From assembly GCA_949291515.1 (NCBI GenBank), contig CASEVY010000006.1, positions 58,939 to 122,938 of the forward strand: a stretch of 64,000 bases of DNA. Reading direction: 5' to 3'. The notes under the pieces were generated by a model, which was given only the letters and a program-made list of their open reading frames with translations, did not search any database and was not told the DNA's origin. Shown piece by piece: positions 8,323 to 18,054 of the stretch. The translations under genes and the position numbers were made by a program. Position 1 is the stretch's first letter, and every line of letters begins with the position of its first letter. Source of the stretch: an uncultured bacterium (GTDB lineage: Bacteria > Elusimicrobiota > Elusimicrobia > Elusimicrobiales > Elusimicrobiaceae).

Positions 8323-10092
8323 ATGTATACGGAACTTAAACAATATCAAATAATAATAGCTTTGCTTAAGAAATACGGGATAAGACATTGCGTACTTTCT
8401 GCGGGTTCAAGGAATGTGCCTTTTGTCCACTCGGTGGAGGAAGACCCGTATTTTAAATGTTATTCCGTTGTGGACGAAAGAAGCGCGGGCTATTTCGCTT
8501 TGGGGTTGGCCCAGCAGATTCAAGAGCCGGTAGCAATATCGTGTACGTCGTCTACGGCAACCTGCAATTATTGGCCGCCTGTCGCCGAGGCTTTTTATCA
8601 AAATGTTCCTCTGCTGGTGCTCACAAGCGACAGAAACCCCGCAATGCTCGGCCAATGGGAAGACCAAATGATAGATCAGGTGGGAATGTACGACAGACAC
8701 GTAAAGAAATCCGTAAATTTGCCCGAAGTCGAAACGCAGGACGACTTCATTTTCTGCCAAAGATTGGTCAACGAGGCTTTGATAGAACTTAATCATCACG
8801 GCAAGGGCCCGGTGCATATCAATATCCCGATGCGCTATTACAACCGTTCTTTTACCGCGCCCGCTCTTCCCGAAGTGACGAAGTTTGACTTGTTGGAACT
8901 TTCTTCCCCGCAAGAGGACTGGGCGAAAAAGGCGGAAAAACTGCGCTCTTGCAAGAGAATTTTGGTGGTATGCGGGCAGAACAGCTATGTGTCCGACGAA
9001 TTAAGAAAGGAGTTGGATACCTTTTTCAGGAGATATAACAGCTCTTTATGTGTGGAATATACTTCAAACATAAGCGGTGAAGGGACTTTAAACTCCTCGA
9101 TTTTTCTGGATTCGCGCTATATGCCGGCGCATATGTTTAAGGAAATCCTGCCAGAGATAGTGATATTTTTCGGCGGGCAGGTAATGTCCGGGATAAAAGA
9201 ATCGCTCAGGCAGCAGGCTGGCCGCTTTGAACATTGGCTTATCCAGGAAGACGGCCGCGCGGTGGATCTGTTCAAGAGTTTGACTTCCATTTTTGAATGT
9301 TCCCCCCTCCACTTTTTTAAATATTTTAACGAATATGCCGGGACCGATGCCAAAAACGATATGCTCTACCATAATTTGCTGAGCGAGAAACAATCCCAAA
9401 TAGTTTATCCGGACTTTGAATATTCCAATATCTACGCCATAAAAAGAGTGGTTGAAAATATTCCTTGCGGCTCTCTGCTGCACTTGAGCATAAATAACGC
9501 CATACGCATAACCAATTTTTTTAAACTCAATGACAATATCCGCGTTTACGCCAATATCGGCACGCACGGCATAGACGGGTGTCTGTCTTCTTTTCTCGGG
9601 CAGGCTAGCGCGGCGCGGGGCCTTGGCTTTTTGATAATAGGAGATTTGTCTTTCTTCTACGATATGAACGCCTTAAGGCTGCGCCATATAGGCAAGAACG
9701 TAAGGATAATGATGATCAACAATCACGGCGGCGAGGAATTCTATTACAACGGTATGTACCGCAATAAAAACAGCGATTTGCATACCACCGCGCGCCACAA
9801 TACAAAAGCCGAAGGCTGGGTAAAAGAGAACGGATTTAAGTATCTTTGCGCTGCGGATAAAGAGTCTTTTGAGCGAGCCTATAAACAATTTATGGACGAA
9901 AAGAGTGATAAACCCGTCTTTCTTGAAGTATTTACCGAGATGAGCACCGACGCCGAATTTATCAAACAATTTTATGAACTCAGCCGCCCCAAGGATTTGC
10001 GCTCCGAGATTATGCGCAAGGGCAAAGAATTCGCCAAAAGCGTAATCGGGCAGGATAAAGCCCGCAAGATAATCAATATTATTAAGAAATAG
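8323..10092 (+). CDS. MenD-like thiamine-diphosphate enzyme in a glycan locus
   Basis: 589 aa, close to the usual MenD length. The N-terminus VLSAGSRNVPFVHSVE matches the MenD SPGSRS region. QMIDQVGMYD near residue 130 and the thiamine-diphosphate motif GDLSFFYDMNAL through MMINNHGGEEF (residues 445-475) are also MenD-like. MenD makes SEPHCHC from isochorismate and 2-oxoglutarate in menaquinone synthesis, but no other men gene is nearby and the neighbours are glycosyltransferases. It may therefore make an unusual acyl or keto-sugar precursor for the glycan. The start has a GGAG Shine-Dalgarno. The family is secure; the role is inferred. Confidence 0.75.
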   Translation: MYTELKQYQIIIALLKKYGIRHCVLSAGSRNVPFVHSVEEDPYFKCYSVVDERSAGYFALGLAQQIQEPVAISCTSSTATCNYWPPVAEAFYQNVPLLVLTSDRNPAMLGQWEDQMIDQVGMYDRHVKKSVNLPEVETQDDFIFCQRLVNEALIELNHHGKGPVHINIPMRYYNRSFTAPALPEVTKFDLLELSSPQEDWAKKAEKLRSCKRILVVCGQNSYVSDELRKELDTFFRRYNSSLCVEYTSNISGEGTLNSSIFLDSRYMPAHMFKEILPEIVIFFGGQVMSGIKESLRQQAGRFEHWLIQEDGRAVDLFKSLTSIFECSPLHFFKYFNEYAGTDAKNDMLYHNLLSEKQSQIVYPDFEYSNIYAIKRVVENIPCGSLLHLSINNAIRITNFFKLNDNIRVYANIGTHGIDGCLSSFLGQASAARGLGFLIIGDLSFFYDMNALRLRHIGKNVRIMMINNHGGEEFYYNGMYRNKNSDLHTTARHNTKAEGWVKENGFKYLCAADKESFERAYKQFMDEKSDKPVFLEVFTEMSTDAEFIKQFYELSRPKDLRSEIMRKGKEFAKSVIGQDKARKIINIIKK

Positions 10093-10100
10093 GCGGACAA

Positions 10101-11237
10101 ATGAGTGATATCTTTCCCAATAATTTATCCGCCAAAGCGCCTATAAGAATTTTGCACGCAGTGCCGAGCCTCGGGCTTGCCAACGGCGTAGCGGCCGTGG
10201 TGATGAATTGGTACCGCGAGATTGACAGAAGCAAAGTGCAGTTTGACTTCCTTGTCTGCTATGAGCGCGATAAAACCCACGCGCGGGAAATAAAAGAACT
10301 AGGCGGCAGGGTTTATACAATGCCATCACCCCGCAGGCACCCTATAAGGTTTATATCCTCGGCCCGTAAGGTTTTTAAGGAAGGCGGTTATTCCGTTTTC
10401 CACAGCCATGTGACGCAGTATAACTTCTTCTTTTTCCCCTTGGCGCGGATTTACGGCGTAAAGAAGATAATTCTCCACAGCCATAACCCGAAATACTCTG
10501 ATAGTAAAATAAAAGGGTTTTTCGCCGGTTTGATGCTCGCCTGCGTGAAGAATATGGCCGACATAAAAGCGGCGTGTTCGGAGAAGGCGGGCGATTTTCT
10601 GTTCGGCAAAGGCTCCAAGTACGAAGTTGTAAACAATGCCGTAGACTGTAAAAAATTTGCTTTTAATCCTAAAAAAAGAGCGGAAATAAGGGCTAAGCTC
10701 GGCCTGGGCGAAAGCGATTTGCTTTTGGGGCATATAGGCCGCTTCTGCGAGCAGAAAAACCAGCTCTTTTTGCTTGATATTTTTGCCGATTTATTAAAGC
10801 GCAATCCCAACTGTAAATTGATTATGGCGGGTATGGGCCCCTTGGAACAGGCGACTAAAGAAAAAGCCAAAACCCTGGGGGTGGATAAAAACACCCTTTT
10901 TATGGGTGTATACGATAAGCCTGAAGAGCTTTATCAGGCGATGGATATCTTCGTTCTGCCTTCCTTATACGAAGGTTTGCCCGTAGTGGCGGTGGAGGCT
11001 CAGGCGGCGGGATTGCCGTGTTTGCTTTCGGATACGATTACTAAACAGGCCGCTTTATTAAATACGGAATTTCTCCCTTTGGAAGATAGCGCCTCGTGGG
11101 CGGATAATATCGTAAAAACGCTGGCCGGTTTTAAAAGGGAAGATGTCTCGGAACAGATAGCGCAAGCGGGTTTTGGCATTAAGTCAATAATAGATAAATT
11201 GAAAGGATTTTACGGGGTAGCTTCAAATGAAAAATAA
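10101..11237 (+). CDS. Family 4 (group 1) glycosyltransferase
   Basis: 378 aa, GT-B fold. The N-terminal domain has RILHAVPSLGLANGVAAVVM; the C-terminal nucleotide-sugar domain begins at about residue 205 with LLGHIGRFCEQKNQLFLLD and ends with the donor-site pattern VLPSLYEGLPVVAVEAQAAG near residue 290 (E-x7-E type). These enzymes keep anomeric configuration while transferring a sugar from an NDP donor. Eight nt after the MenD-like gene, and overlapping the next gene by 11 nt. Specific sugar unknown. Confidence 0.9.
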   Translation: MSDIFPNNLSAKAPIRILHAVPSLGLANGVAAVVMNWYREIDRSKVQFDFLVCYERDKTHAREIKELGGRVYTMPSPRRHPIRFISSARKVFKEGGYSVFHSHVTQYNFFFFPLARIYGVKKIILHSHNPKYSDSKIKGFFAGLMLACVKNMADIKAACSEKAGDFLFGKGSKYEVVNNAVDCKKFAFNPKKRAEIRAKLGLGESDLLLGHIGRFCEQKNQLFLLDIFADLLKRNPNCKLIMAGMGPLEQATKEKAKTLGVDKNTLFMGVYDKPEELYQAMDIFVLPSLYEGLPVVAVEAQAAGLPCLLSDTITKQAALLNTEFLPLEDSASWADNIVKTLAGFKREDVSEQIAQAGFGIKSIIDKLKGFYGVASNEK

Positions 11238-11904
11238 AATAAAAGCCATTTTGCTTAAAGTCCCCTATATAGCCGAGCTGAAAGTTAAATATCCGCAGTA
11301 TTTAAGGAATATTTTAGCGCCTATAAGGAAAATCGGTCTTAAAAACAGGGAGTTTACCATAATCAGCAACAATTGTTGGGGCGGAATAATGTATCAGTAT
11401 TACGGGCTTGAGTATAGGACGCCTTTTATAGGATTGTTTATACCTATGCCTTGTTATATAAAGCTCCTTTCGGATTTTGACGCGGCGATGGCGGCGGATC
11501 TGTCTTTTATAGAGGCCGGCCAATCGGAATATTACCGCAAGATACCGGATTTGGCCGATAAGAAATACCCAATCGGCGTTTTGCCCGGCGGTATAGAAAT
11601 ACATTTTCTGCATTATAAAAGCAGAGAAGAAGCCCGCGCAAAATGGGAAAAGCGCAAAAGCAGAATAAACAAGAACAATATGCTGGTTAAAATGGCGGAA
11701 ATAGATTTCTGCACCAAAGAGCTTATAGAAAAGTTTGACAATCTCCCCTTTAAAAATAAAATTTGTTATACGGCGAATAATTATCCCGGCATAAAAAGCG
11801 CGGTACGCTTGCCGGCGAAATACACTAAAAACGGCGAGGTTCTTACGGAGTGGAAATACAGACCCTCTTCCCTGAAAGCCGTTTTTAACGGACTGAAGGA
11901 TTGA
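11227..11904 (+). CDS. DUF1919 exopolysaccharide biosynthesis protein
   Basis: 225 aa. Resembles DUF1919 proteins found in exopolysaccharide operons: FTIISNNCWGGIMYQYYGLEYRTP near residue 43, FIPMPCYIKLLSDF, then YPIGVLPGGIEIHFLHYKS and a KWEKRKSRI segment. Members are thought to be sugar- or substituent-transferring enzymes, but biochemistry is thin. Its start lies inside the preceding glycosyltransferase and its stop is one nt before the polymerase gene, so it is translated as part of the operon. No signal peptide, so cytoplasmic. Confidence 0.7.
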   Translation: MKNKIKAILLKVPYIAELKVKYPQYLRNILAPIRKIGLKNREFTIISNNCWGGIMYQYYGLEYRTPFIGLFIPMPCYIKLLSDFDAAMAADLSFIEAGQSEYYRKIPDLADKKYPIGVLPGGIEIHFLHYKSREEARAKWEKRKSRINKNNMLVKMAEIDFCTKELIEKFDNLPFKNKICYTANNYPGIKSAVRLPAKYTKNGEVLTEWKYRPSSLKAVFNGLKD

Positions 11905-11905
11905 T

Positions 11906-13048
11906 ATGGAACAATATCTCGTCTTTATATCCTTAATACTTTTGCAGGCGGTAATATGCTTTGGTTTTAAGCACAACAAGTTTACCAGGAAGATATTTTT
12001 CCTGCTTATGCTTGTTGAGCTGGGGCTGATAATGGGTATGCGCTCTGTAAATGTCGGGGAAGATACGATAAGCTATTATAATATCTATCTGCTTAGCGAA
12101 AGCGCCGGCTCTATAGCATCTTTGTCATTTTTGGATATCGAATACGGATACTTGCTTTTAAACCGGGTGCTTTCTTATTTTTCGCACTCTCCGCAGCTTT
12201 TGTTTATGGTGACGGGCTTTTTTATAGCGTTTTCCACTCTGCGTTTTATAGAGAAGAATACCCGCATATTTTGGCTGGGCGTTATAATTTACGTTACGAT
12301 AGGCAAGTTTTTTTACGATATGAACGCTTTAAGGCAGGCTTTGGCCGTAGCGATATTATTGTTTTCTTATCCTTTTATTTTAAAGAGGAAGTTTATCCCC
12401 TTTATTTTGATAACTGCTGCGGCGTCTTTTATGCATACTTCGGCTCTGTTTTTTACGATAATTTATTTCTTATATCCGCTTAAATTGCGTCTGATGAATA
12501 TTTTGCTATATGGCGTTATCAGTATAATAGGGTTAATAGTTCTTCTTCTGATAGTGAGATTTACCCCTTATGCCGGTTATATGCAAAGCATTTGGTGGGG
12601 TTTGAATTTTAAGCTGGCTTCTTTTATGCTGCTTATGCTTAGCGTATGTATCTTCTGTTTTAATTTTTTCTGTTATTGCGTTAAGCGCAGAAACGACCCC
12701 GAATGGGAAAAGTCTTTCGAGGGCAAGGAAATGAAGTTTCTCCTTCTTACCAATCTGTTTTTGATGGAAATGACCTTGCTGGGTTTTGCCGGTTCGATAT
12801 TTTCCCGTTTGTTTATTTATATGTCGGTATTCTATATGATATCAATACCGAAATCCATTTTTCTTCTGCCGCGGCGCAATGCTAGGGCGCTGTGCGTAAC
12901 GGCTATAGTGATGATGTGTATTTTGTATCAGAGCGTCATTATAAAATACCGTCCGGACTGGACCGCCGTTCTGCCTTATGAAACGTATATAAGCAATCCT
13001 AGCAACATCAGGACGAAAATAACCATGAGTTCTACGGAGTTTTTATAA
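11906..13048 (+). CDS. EpsG-type polysaccharide polymerase (Wzy-like membrane protein)
   Basis: 380 aa with about ten hydrophobic helices. The EpsG pattern is seen: MGMRSVNVGEDTISYYNIY near residue 43, DIEYGYLLLNRVLSYFS, and FFYDMNALRQALAVAILLFS near residue 140. EpsG/Wzy proteins join lipid-linked repeat units on the outer face of the inner membrane. It lies between DUF1919 and the flippase, the usual place for a Wzy. A second candidate polymerase/ligase lies at 18055-19677, so the two may do different steps. Confidence 0.8.
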   Translation: MEQYLVFISLILLQAVICFGFKHNKFTRKIFFLLMLVELGLIMGMRSVNVGEDTISYYNIYLLSESAGSIASLSFLDIEYGYLLLNRVLSYFSHSPQLLFMVTGFFIAFSTLRFIEKNTRIFWLGVIIYVTIGKFFYDMNALRQALAVAILLFSYPFILKRKFIPFILITAAASFMHTSALFFTIIYFLYPLKLRLMNILLYGVISIIGLIVLLLIVRFTPYAGYMQSIWWGLNFKLASFMLLMLSVCIFCFNFFCYCVKRRNDPEWEKSFEGKEMKFLLLTNLFLMEMTLLGFAGSIFSRLFIYMSVFYMISIPKSIFLLPRRNARALCVTAIVMMCILYQSVIIKYRPDWTAVLPYETYISNPSNIRTKITMSSTEFL

Positions 13049-13049
13049 A

Positions 13050-14567
13050 ATGAATCAGCGCAAGGCGGGCGTAATATTATCATATCTATCCATGGGCGCC
13101 AACAGTCTTATAGGCTTTGTTTACGTGCCTATGCTGATTTCTTTTTTGACTAAATCGCAATACGGCCTATACGAGCTTATGGGGTCTGTTGCGGCCTCGC
13201 TTGGCTTGCTGGACTTGGCTTTGGCCAGTACGATTACGAAATATTATTCCCAGGCTTTGGAACGCAAGGATAAGAAAGAACAGGAAAACGTTTTGGCCGT
13301 ATCGGCGATACTATACGGCGGGATAGGGGTGTTTGTGCTGTTTTTGGGTATTGTTTTTTATTTATGCATAGATCCTTTATATTCCAAAAGCCTTGGCCCC
13401 GTAGATTTGCTTAAAGCGAAGCAGATATTTTTGATTTTGCTTTTCAATGTGTTTGTCAGCATACCTTCACACGTATTTACGGCGACGATAAACTCCCACG
13501 AGCGCTTTATTTTCGTACGGGGCGTAAATTTGCTTAAGATATTGCTACAGCCGCTTGTAGTTTACGGTGTTTTATCGGTAAAAGCCGACGTGCTGCTGCT
13601 TGTAATAACGCAAGTGGCTATGAACTTAATGGTAATAGCGATGAACATATATTATTCTTTCGCCAAACTTAAAATCAGTTTCAAACTGCACGAGTGGAGC
13701 AGCCGTTTCGCCGGCGAAGTACTTTTGTTTTCCTCGTTCATTTTTATACATATTCTTATGGACCAGGTCTATTGGCGAAGCGGAGCGGTTATATTGGGGG
13801 CGGTAAGCGGTACGGTGGCCGTAGCGGTGTATGCGGTAGGTATGCAGATATCTTCGTTTTATCTGTCAATTTCCAGCGGGGTGAGCGGGGTTTTTCTGCC
13901 GAAGATATCTTCCCTGTGTTTGCGCGATAACGCCGATACGGAAATAAATAAAATTTTTATTAAGACGGGCCGCCTTCAATTTGTTTTGGCCTCTTTGATA
14001 CTAAGCGGCTTCATTATATTCGGGCTCGATTTCATATATTTTTGGCTTGGCGACGGCTTTAACATATCTTATTATGTAGCGGTTATAATTATGAGCGCTT
14101 ATTTTCTGGACGTCGTTCAAAATACCGGCATAGCCATTTTGCAGGCCAAAAACAAACACGCCGCCAGGGCCTATATATATACGGCAACCGCTTTGCTGAA
14201 TATAGTCATAGGCATACCTTTGGGTAAACTCTACGGCCCCATAGGCTGCGCCATAGCGACGGGGTTTTGTCTGTTTATGGGCAAGGGCCTGATTATAAAT
14301 ATGTACTATGTAAAGCAAGGCGTGGCGGTGGGCGCGTTTTTTAAGGAAATAGGCAAGATGTCTGTATCCGTAATAGCTGTAGGCTTGGCGGGTTACTGGT
14401 TAAACGCCGCTTTCCCTACGGACGGGAAAATTGTGTTTATGATCGCCAAGATAGGCTTATACAGCGCTTTGTTCGCTTTGGTTTTGTGGCGTTTTGCGCT
14501 GAACGATTATGAGAAGGATTTATTCCTTAAGCCCGCTCGCAGCGTTTGGGGCAGGATAAGCAGATAA
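13050..14567 (+). CDS. Wzx-type oligosaccharide flippase
   Basis: 505 aa, about 12-14 membrane helices, MOP/PST superfamily. Starts RKAGVILSYLSMGANSLIGF, then LTKSQYGLYELMGSVAASLG, a typical Wzx N-terminus. It moves undecaprenyl-linked repeat units across the inner membrane. One nt after the polymerase gene and last gene of the plus operon; the convergent pseudogene at 14583 follows with almost no gap. Confidence 0.85.
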   Translation: MNQRKAGVILSYLSMGANSLIGFVYVPMLISFLTKSQYGLYELMGSVAASLGLLDLALASTITKYYSQALERKDKKEQENVLAVSAILYGGIGVFVLFLGIVFYLCIDPLYSKSLGPVDLLKAKQIFLILLFNVFVSIPSHVFTATINSHERFIFVRGVNLLKILLQPLVVYGVLSVKADVLLLVITQVAMNLMVIAMNIYYSFAKLKISFKLHEWSSRFAGEVLLFSSFIFIHILMDQVYWRSGAVILGAVSGTVAVAVYAVGMQISSFYLSISSGVSGVFLPKISSLCLRDNADTEINKIFIKTGRLQFVLASLILSGFIIFGLDFIYFWLGDGFNISYYVAVIIMSAYFLDVVQNTGIAILQAKNKHAARAYIYTATALLNIVIGIPLGKLYGPIGCAIATGFCLFMGKGLIINMYYVKQGVAVGAFFKEIGKMSVSVIAVGLAGYWLNAAFPTDGKIVFMIAKIGLYSALFALVLWRFALNDYEKDLFLKPARSVWGRISR

Positions 14568-14582
14568 AGCCATTTGGCGCGG

Positions 14583-15669
14583 CTATATTTTTTCGCCTAT
14601 AAAAGGGAAGTATCTAAGCAAAATATATCTGATTTTGGATTTAAAGCCCGTTATTTCTTGCAGAGGTGTAGTTTCCCCCATAAAAGCGTCTTCTCTGGCG
14701 TTTAGCCAAAGATTGTCTGTAACGAAAGACGGTTTTTTAAGGAATTGTTCCAAAGCGTTTTTAAGACCTTCTCTTACCGGAGTGAATTTAATGTTCGGGC
14801 AGGCCGCTTTTATTTTGTCATTATTGAATATTCTGTCGTAGTACCTGTCGTAAAGCACCTGATATTTTGCGCGTTTGGCGGCCAAATTAAGGGCTTTTTC
14901 TATAAGGCGCGGTTTTATTTCCCGCCCCAATTTGTTTGAAAGCGCTTCCGTATAAATTGACAGCACTTCCGACCATTTTATCGTTTCTTCGGTGGTTATA
15001 TGGAATATTTCGCCTTGCGCTTTAGGATTGCCAGTGAGTTTGGCCATAGCTTCGGCGACGTCCTTGCCATAGGTTAAAGTGGTAATTTTGTCGGCGATAT
15101 CTTTGGAAAATAAAATCTCTTTTCCGTTTAAAGCCCTGTAAAGCCCTGTAAAGCCATATTTCCTTTTCCAAAACGCCGAGCTGCAAACGTTGTTCGTCGT
15201 AAGTTACATAGGGGCGGATAATTGTCCAGTTTTTGTTTTTAGAAGCAAAAAGAATATTTTCTTCCCGGGCTTTGGCCAGGGCGTATTTTTCATCTGACAA
15301 GAAACGATTGTCCTTGGTAATGTCGAGCAGTCTGGGCGAGTTTTCCGTAATCGGGGTTGGACTGTCGGCATAAACCCTGGCAGAACTGAGAAACATATAC
15401 TGCTTTGTCGAATTTAAAAACAATTCCGCCCTTTGGGCAAATTCCTGCGGGACATATACCATAAAGTCGATAACGGCGTCCCACTTTTCGCTTAAAAGCA
15501 AAGGACGCAAGAAATCCAAATCTTTAGCATTGCCCTTGACGTAAGATATATTGCCGGAGCCGAGGCGTTCTCTTCTGCTGGTAACGGTTAGTTTATGCCC
15601 CTCTTTGGCCAGCAAATCGACCAAATGGCGCCCCATCGCGCCCGTCCCGCCCAAGACAAGAATATTCAT
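14583..15669 (-). pseudogene. Broken NAD-dependent epimerase/reductase (frameshift by 10-bp duplication)
   Basis: The N-terminal part (15669 to about 15150) reads MNILVLGGTGAMGRHLVDLL, a Rossmann NAD(P)-binding start, then LSSARVYADS and YALAKAREE (Tyr/Lys site). The frame then runs into nonsense and stops at 15022. The C-terminal part continues in another frame (GKEILFSKDIADKITTL... to the stop at 14583). Removing one copy of the 10-nt unit at 15131-15150 joins them into one protein of about 358 aa, matching isoflavone-reductase/epimerase-like SDR proteins. The gene is thus off as written; slippage back would restore it. Its operon position before the Wzz-kinase suggests a sugar-nucleotide role. 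Confidence 0.85.
15131..15155. repeat. 2.5 copies of a 10-bp tandem repeat inside the epimerase gene
   Basis: Plus strand: AAGCCCTGTA twice, then AAGCC. A 10-bp unit is not a multiple of three, so each added or lost copy shifts the frame. With one copy the two halves of the epimerase gene are in frame; with two they are not. It could be a recent mutation, a phase-variable switch or an assembly error. Confidence 0.85.
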
Positions 15670-15674
15670 AAACT

Positions 15675-17372
15675 TTATTTCTCTTGGCTGTAATAGTGAT
15701 AGCTTTTCTGATAGCCGGTAAGTCCGCCCGGATTATATTGGCTTATCACTCCGCCCAATACCTTTACGGAAGCCTGCTGCAGTCTTTCTACGGCTATTTT
15801 AGATATTTTGGCGTTGGTTTTGCCGTATCTGACTACGAATAAGGCTTTATCAATCAACCTGCCCCATAACAAAGTATCGCTTACCGGCATTAAGGCGGGG
15901 CAGTCTATAATTAACAAGTCATAATTTTCTTCCGCCCATTTCACGAAGGAATCCAGAAGCGGGGTATTTAGCAGTTCCGCGGGGTTTGGCGGCCTTTGGC
16001 CGGAAGTCATAATATAGAGATTTTTGACCTCCGTCGGCTGGATATTGGCCTCAAAAGAGTTTTTGTTCTCGTCGTCGGTCCACAAATTGCTTAATCCTTT
16101 TTCCGAGCTGACTTTAAATACTTTATGGAGTCGGCATCTTCTCAAATCGCCGTCTACCAAGAGTACTTTCTTCCCCGTTTGGGCGAAAGCCACAGCCAAA
16201 TTGGAAGATATATTGCTCTTGCCCTCGCCCTGCAAAGAGCTGGTTATAAGTATCGCCTTGGTATCATTGGATTTTAAGGCGAAGTTTAACATCGTTCTGA
16301 TGTTTCTTATATTTTCGGCCATAAGGAAATTGCCCTCTTTGAGCATTACGGCGTATTCCGTTTCTCTCTTTTTCATCTTTTCATAAGGGACAAATCCCAA
16401 GAATGGTATTTTAAGTTTGGCTTCCAAATCTTCCGAGCTTTTTACGCTTTGGTCCAGGAAGTCTACAATCAAAATAAGTATTATTCCCAGCAATGTACCG
16501 CCAAGCAAAGCCGCCGCCAAATTTATCATTTTCTTGGGCAGGTAGGGTTTTTGTGGCACTGTCGCCGGATCTATAATCCTTATATTATTTGCGGAAAATT
16601 GGCCGGAAAGCTCTATTTTTATGCTTTGCACCAATCTTCTAGTTTCCAAAGCTATTTTGTTTTTAAGGGCTTTAAGCTGATTTATTCTGGATATGACATC
16701 AGGGTGGTTATTGGTGTATTTTGCCCTTAAATTTGCCAGTTCGCCCTCCACCTGCGCTTCCTGTTGTTTTAAAGTCTTGATAAAATCGCTGTTGACGACC
16801 TGCGGCATTGAGTTGAGCAATTCCTCTTCCTGCGGGCTGGCCTCGGTGCTTTCCAACGCTTTGATGACGTCTTGGCCCATGGATATTCTGTTGCTCAAGT
16901 TGTTTTTTATAAAGGTTTCGCTTAAAGTATTGGCTATTTGGGCCGACAGTTCCGGATCGTAGGACTTGGCTTCTATGGAAACCAGCCTGCTCCTGGGTAT
17001 CGGTGAAACCGTAATATTATTTTTAAGTTTTTGCCAGCCTTGCGGATTGGCGAACTCGGGATAATCCTGCAAATTTAAATCGTTATACACTTGTTCCAAA
17101 AGGGTGCGGGACTCAAGCAGTTTATATTGAGTTCTGTAGTAGTCTTCGTCGCTGGTCCAGGAGCTGATGGAATTATTGTCGATTTTGCCGGAATCTTCGC
17201 GGTTTATCATCATCAGGGCGGAAGTCTTATATACGGGCTTCATCAGTATATTGACGGCCACCGCCGCACTGACGCTTAAGGCCACTATAAGCAGAAGGAG
17301 CCAAAATCTCTTTAATATTACTCCGAAATAATAGCTAAAATCCAAATTATCTGTTTCTTGCGTATTGTTCAT
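15675..17372 (-). CDS. Wzz-type chain-length regulator fused to tyrosine autokinase (Wzc-like)
   Basis: 565 aa. Membrane helix near residue 25, periplasmic coiled-coil Wzz domain, second helix near residue 285, then a cytoplasmic BY-kinase: Walker A LQGEGKSNISSNLAVA near residue 385, Walker A' VLLVDGDLRR, Walker B LLIIDCPALMP near residue 490. The C-terminus carries a Tyr cluster (YHYYSQEK), the usual autophosphorylation tail. Somewhat shorter than Wzc of E. coli. It controls polymer length and assembly with the Wza-like protein (17382) and is presumably reset by the phosphatase at 19714. Confidence 0.9.
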   Translation of the reverse strand: MNNTQETDNLDFSYYFGVILKRFWLLLLIVALSVSAAVAVNILMKPVYKTSALMMINREDSGKIDNNSISSWTSDEDYYRTQYKLLESRTLLEQVYNDLNLQDYPEFANPQGWQKLKNNITVSPIPRSRLVSIEAKSYDPELSAQIANTLSETFIKNNLSNRISMGQDVIKALESTEASPQEEELLNSMPQVVNSDFIKTLKQQEAQVEGELANLRAKYTNNHPDVISRINQLKALKNKIALETRRLVQSIKIELSGQFSANNIRIIDPATVPQKPYLPKKMINLAAALLGGTLLGIILILIVDFLDQSVKSSEDLEAKLKIPFLGFVPYEKMKKRETEYAVMLKEGNFLMAENIRNIRTMLNFALKSNDTKAILITSSLQGEGKSNISSNLAVAFAQTGKKVLLVDGDLRRCRLHKVFKVSSEKGLSNLWTDDENKNSFEANIQPTEVKNLYIMTSGQRPPNPAELLNTPLLDSFVKWAEENYDLLIIDCPALMPVSDTLLWGRLIDKALFVVRYGKTNAKISKIAVERLQQASVKVLGGVISQYNPGGLTGYQKSYHYYSQEK

Positions 17373-17381
17373 TTTTATATC

Positions 17382-18026
17382 CTAAAATATACTTTGCGGC
17401 ACGAAGACCACATCTCCCGGCATAAGGTTTATGTCTAATGACTTGTTCCCGTACTTTGTAATTTGCGTTATATCAACATCTATAGCTTTTTGGTTGCCGT
17501 TGTCCATTCTCAGCACTTTGACTTTGGAAGGCGCGGCTATATCCGTAAATCCGCCGACCGATGTTATCGCCTCAAGAACGGTTAAGGGCTTCTCCGGCGG
17601 TATTTCTACGGCGGAAGGTTTTTGCACTTGCCCCAAGATATAAACCGTTTGGTTCCCGTATTCTTTAATCAGCATTGATATCTGCGGATTTTTGATATAT
17701 CTTTTAAGTTCTTTGGAAAGAGCGTTTTCCGCCGCCGCGACCGACATTCCCCCCACTCTTATATTACCCACCAGCGGGAAAGTTATAGTTCCTTTGGCGC
17801 TTATTCTTAGAGTTCTGTCCATATTTTCTTCCATATAGACTTTTACTTCCAGCAAATCGCCGGGCTGCAGCAGATAATCGTTTGATACTCTTAAATTTTC
17901 TATCTCGCTTTGTATGTCGGTTAAAATATTATTCTGACCGAGGTCTTGATTGCCTTTCAGGTTCTCTTTTGATGCGCAGGCCAAAGTAAGGGCCAGCACG
18001 GTAAATAGCAGTATAAATCTTTTCAT
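17382..18026 (-). CDS. Polysaccharide export outer-membrane lipoprotein (Wza-like)
   Basis: 214 aa. Lipoprotein signal with lipobox TLAC (Cys near residue 17). Polysaccharide export domain: NDYLLQPGDLLEVKVYMEEN near residue 53 and TFPLVGNIRVGGMSV, then an SLBB-like part (YILGQVQKPSAVEIP, LMPGDVVFVPQ). Shorter than E. coli Wza, as in many non-enterobacterial versions. Forms the outer-membrane exit channel with the Wzz-kinase encoded 9 nt downstream. A TGG-TATAAT extended -10 ends 7 nt before the ATG, so this two-gene unit is probably leaderless. Confidence 0.9.
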   Translation of the reverse strand: MKRFILLFTVLALTLACASKENLKGNQDLGQNNILTDIQSEIENLRVSNDYLLQPGDLLEVKVYMEENMDRTLRISAKGTITFPLVGNIRVGGMSVAAAENALSKELKRYIKNPQISMLIKEYGNQTVYILGQVQKPSAVEIPPEKPLTVLEAITSVGGFTDIAAPSKVKVLRMDNGNQKAIDVDITQITKYGNKSLDINLMPGDVVFVPQSIF

Positions 18027-18054
18027 ATATCATATTATACCATTTATATTAGGG

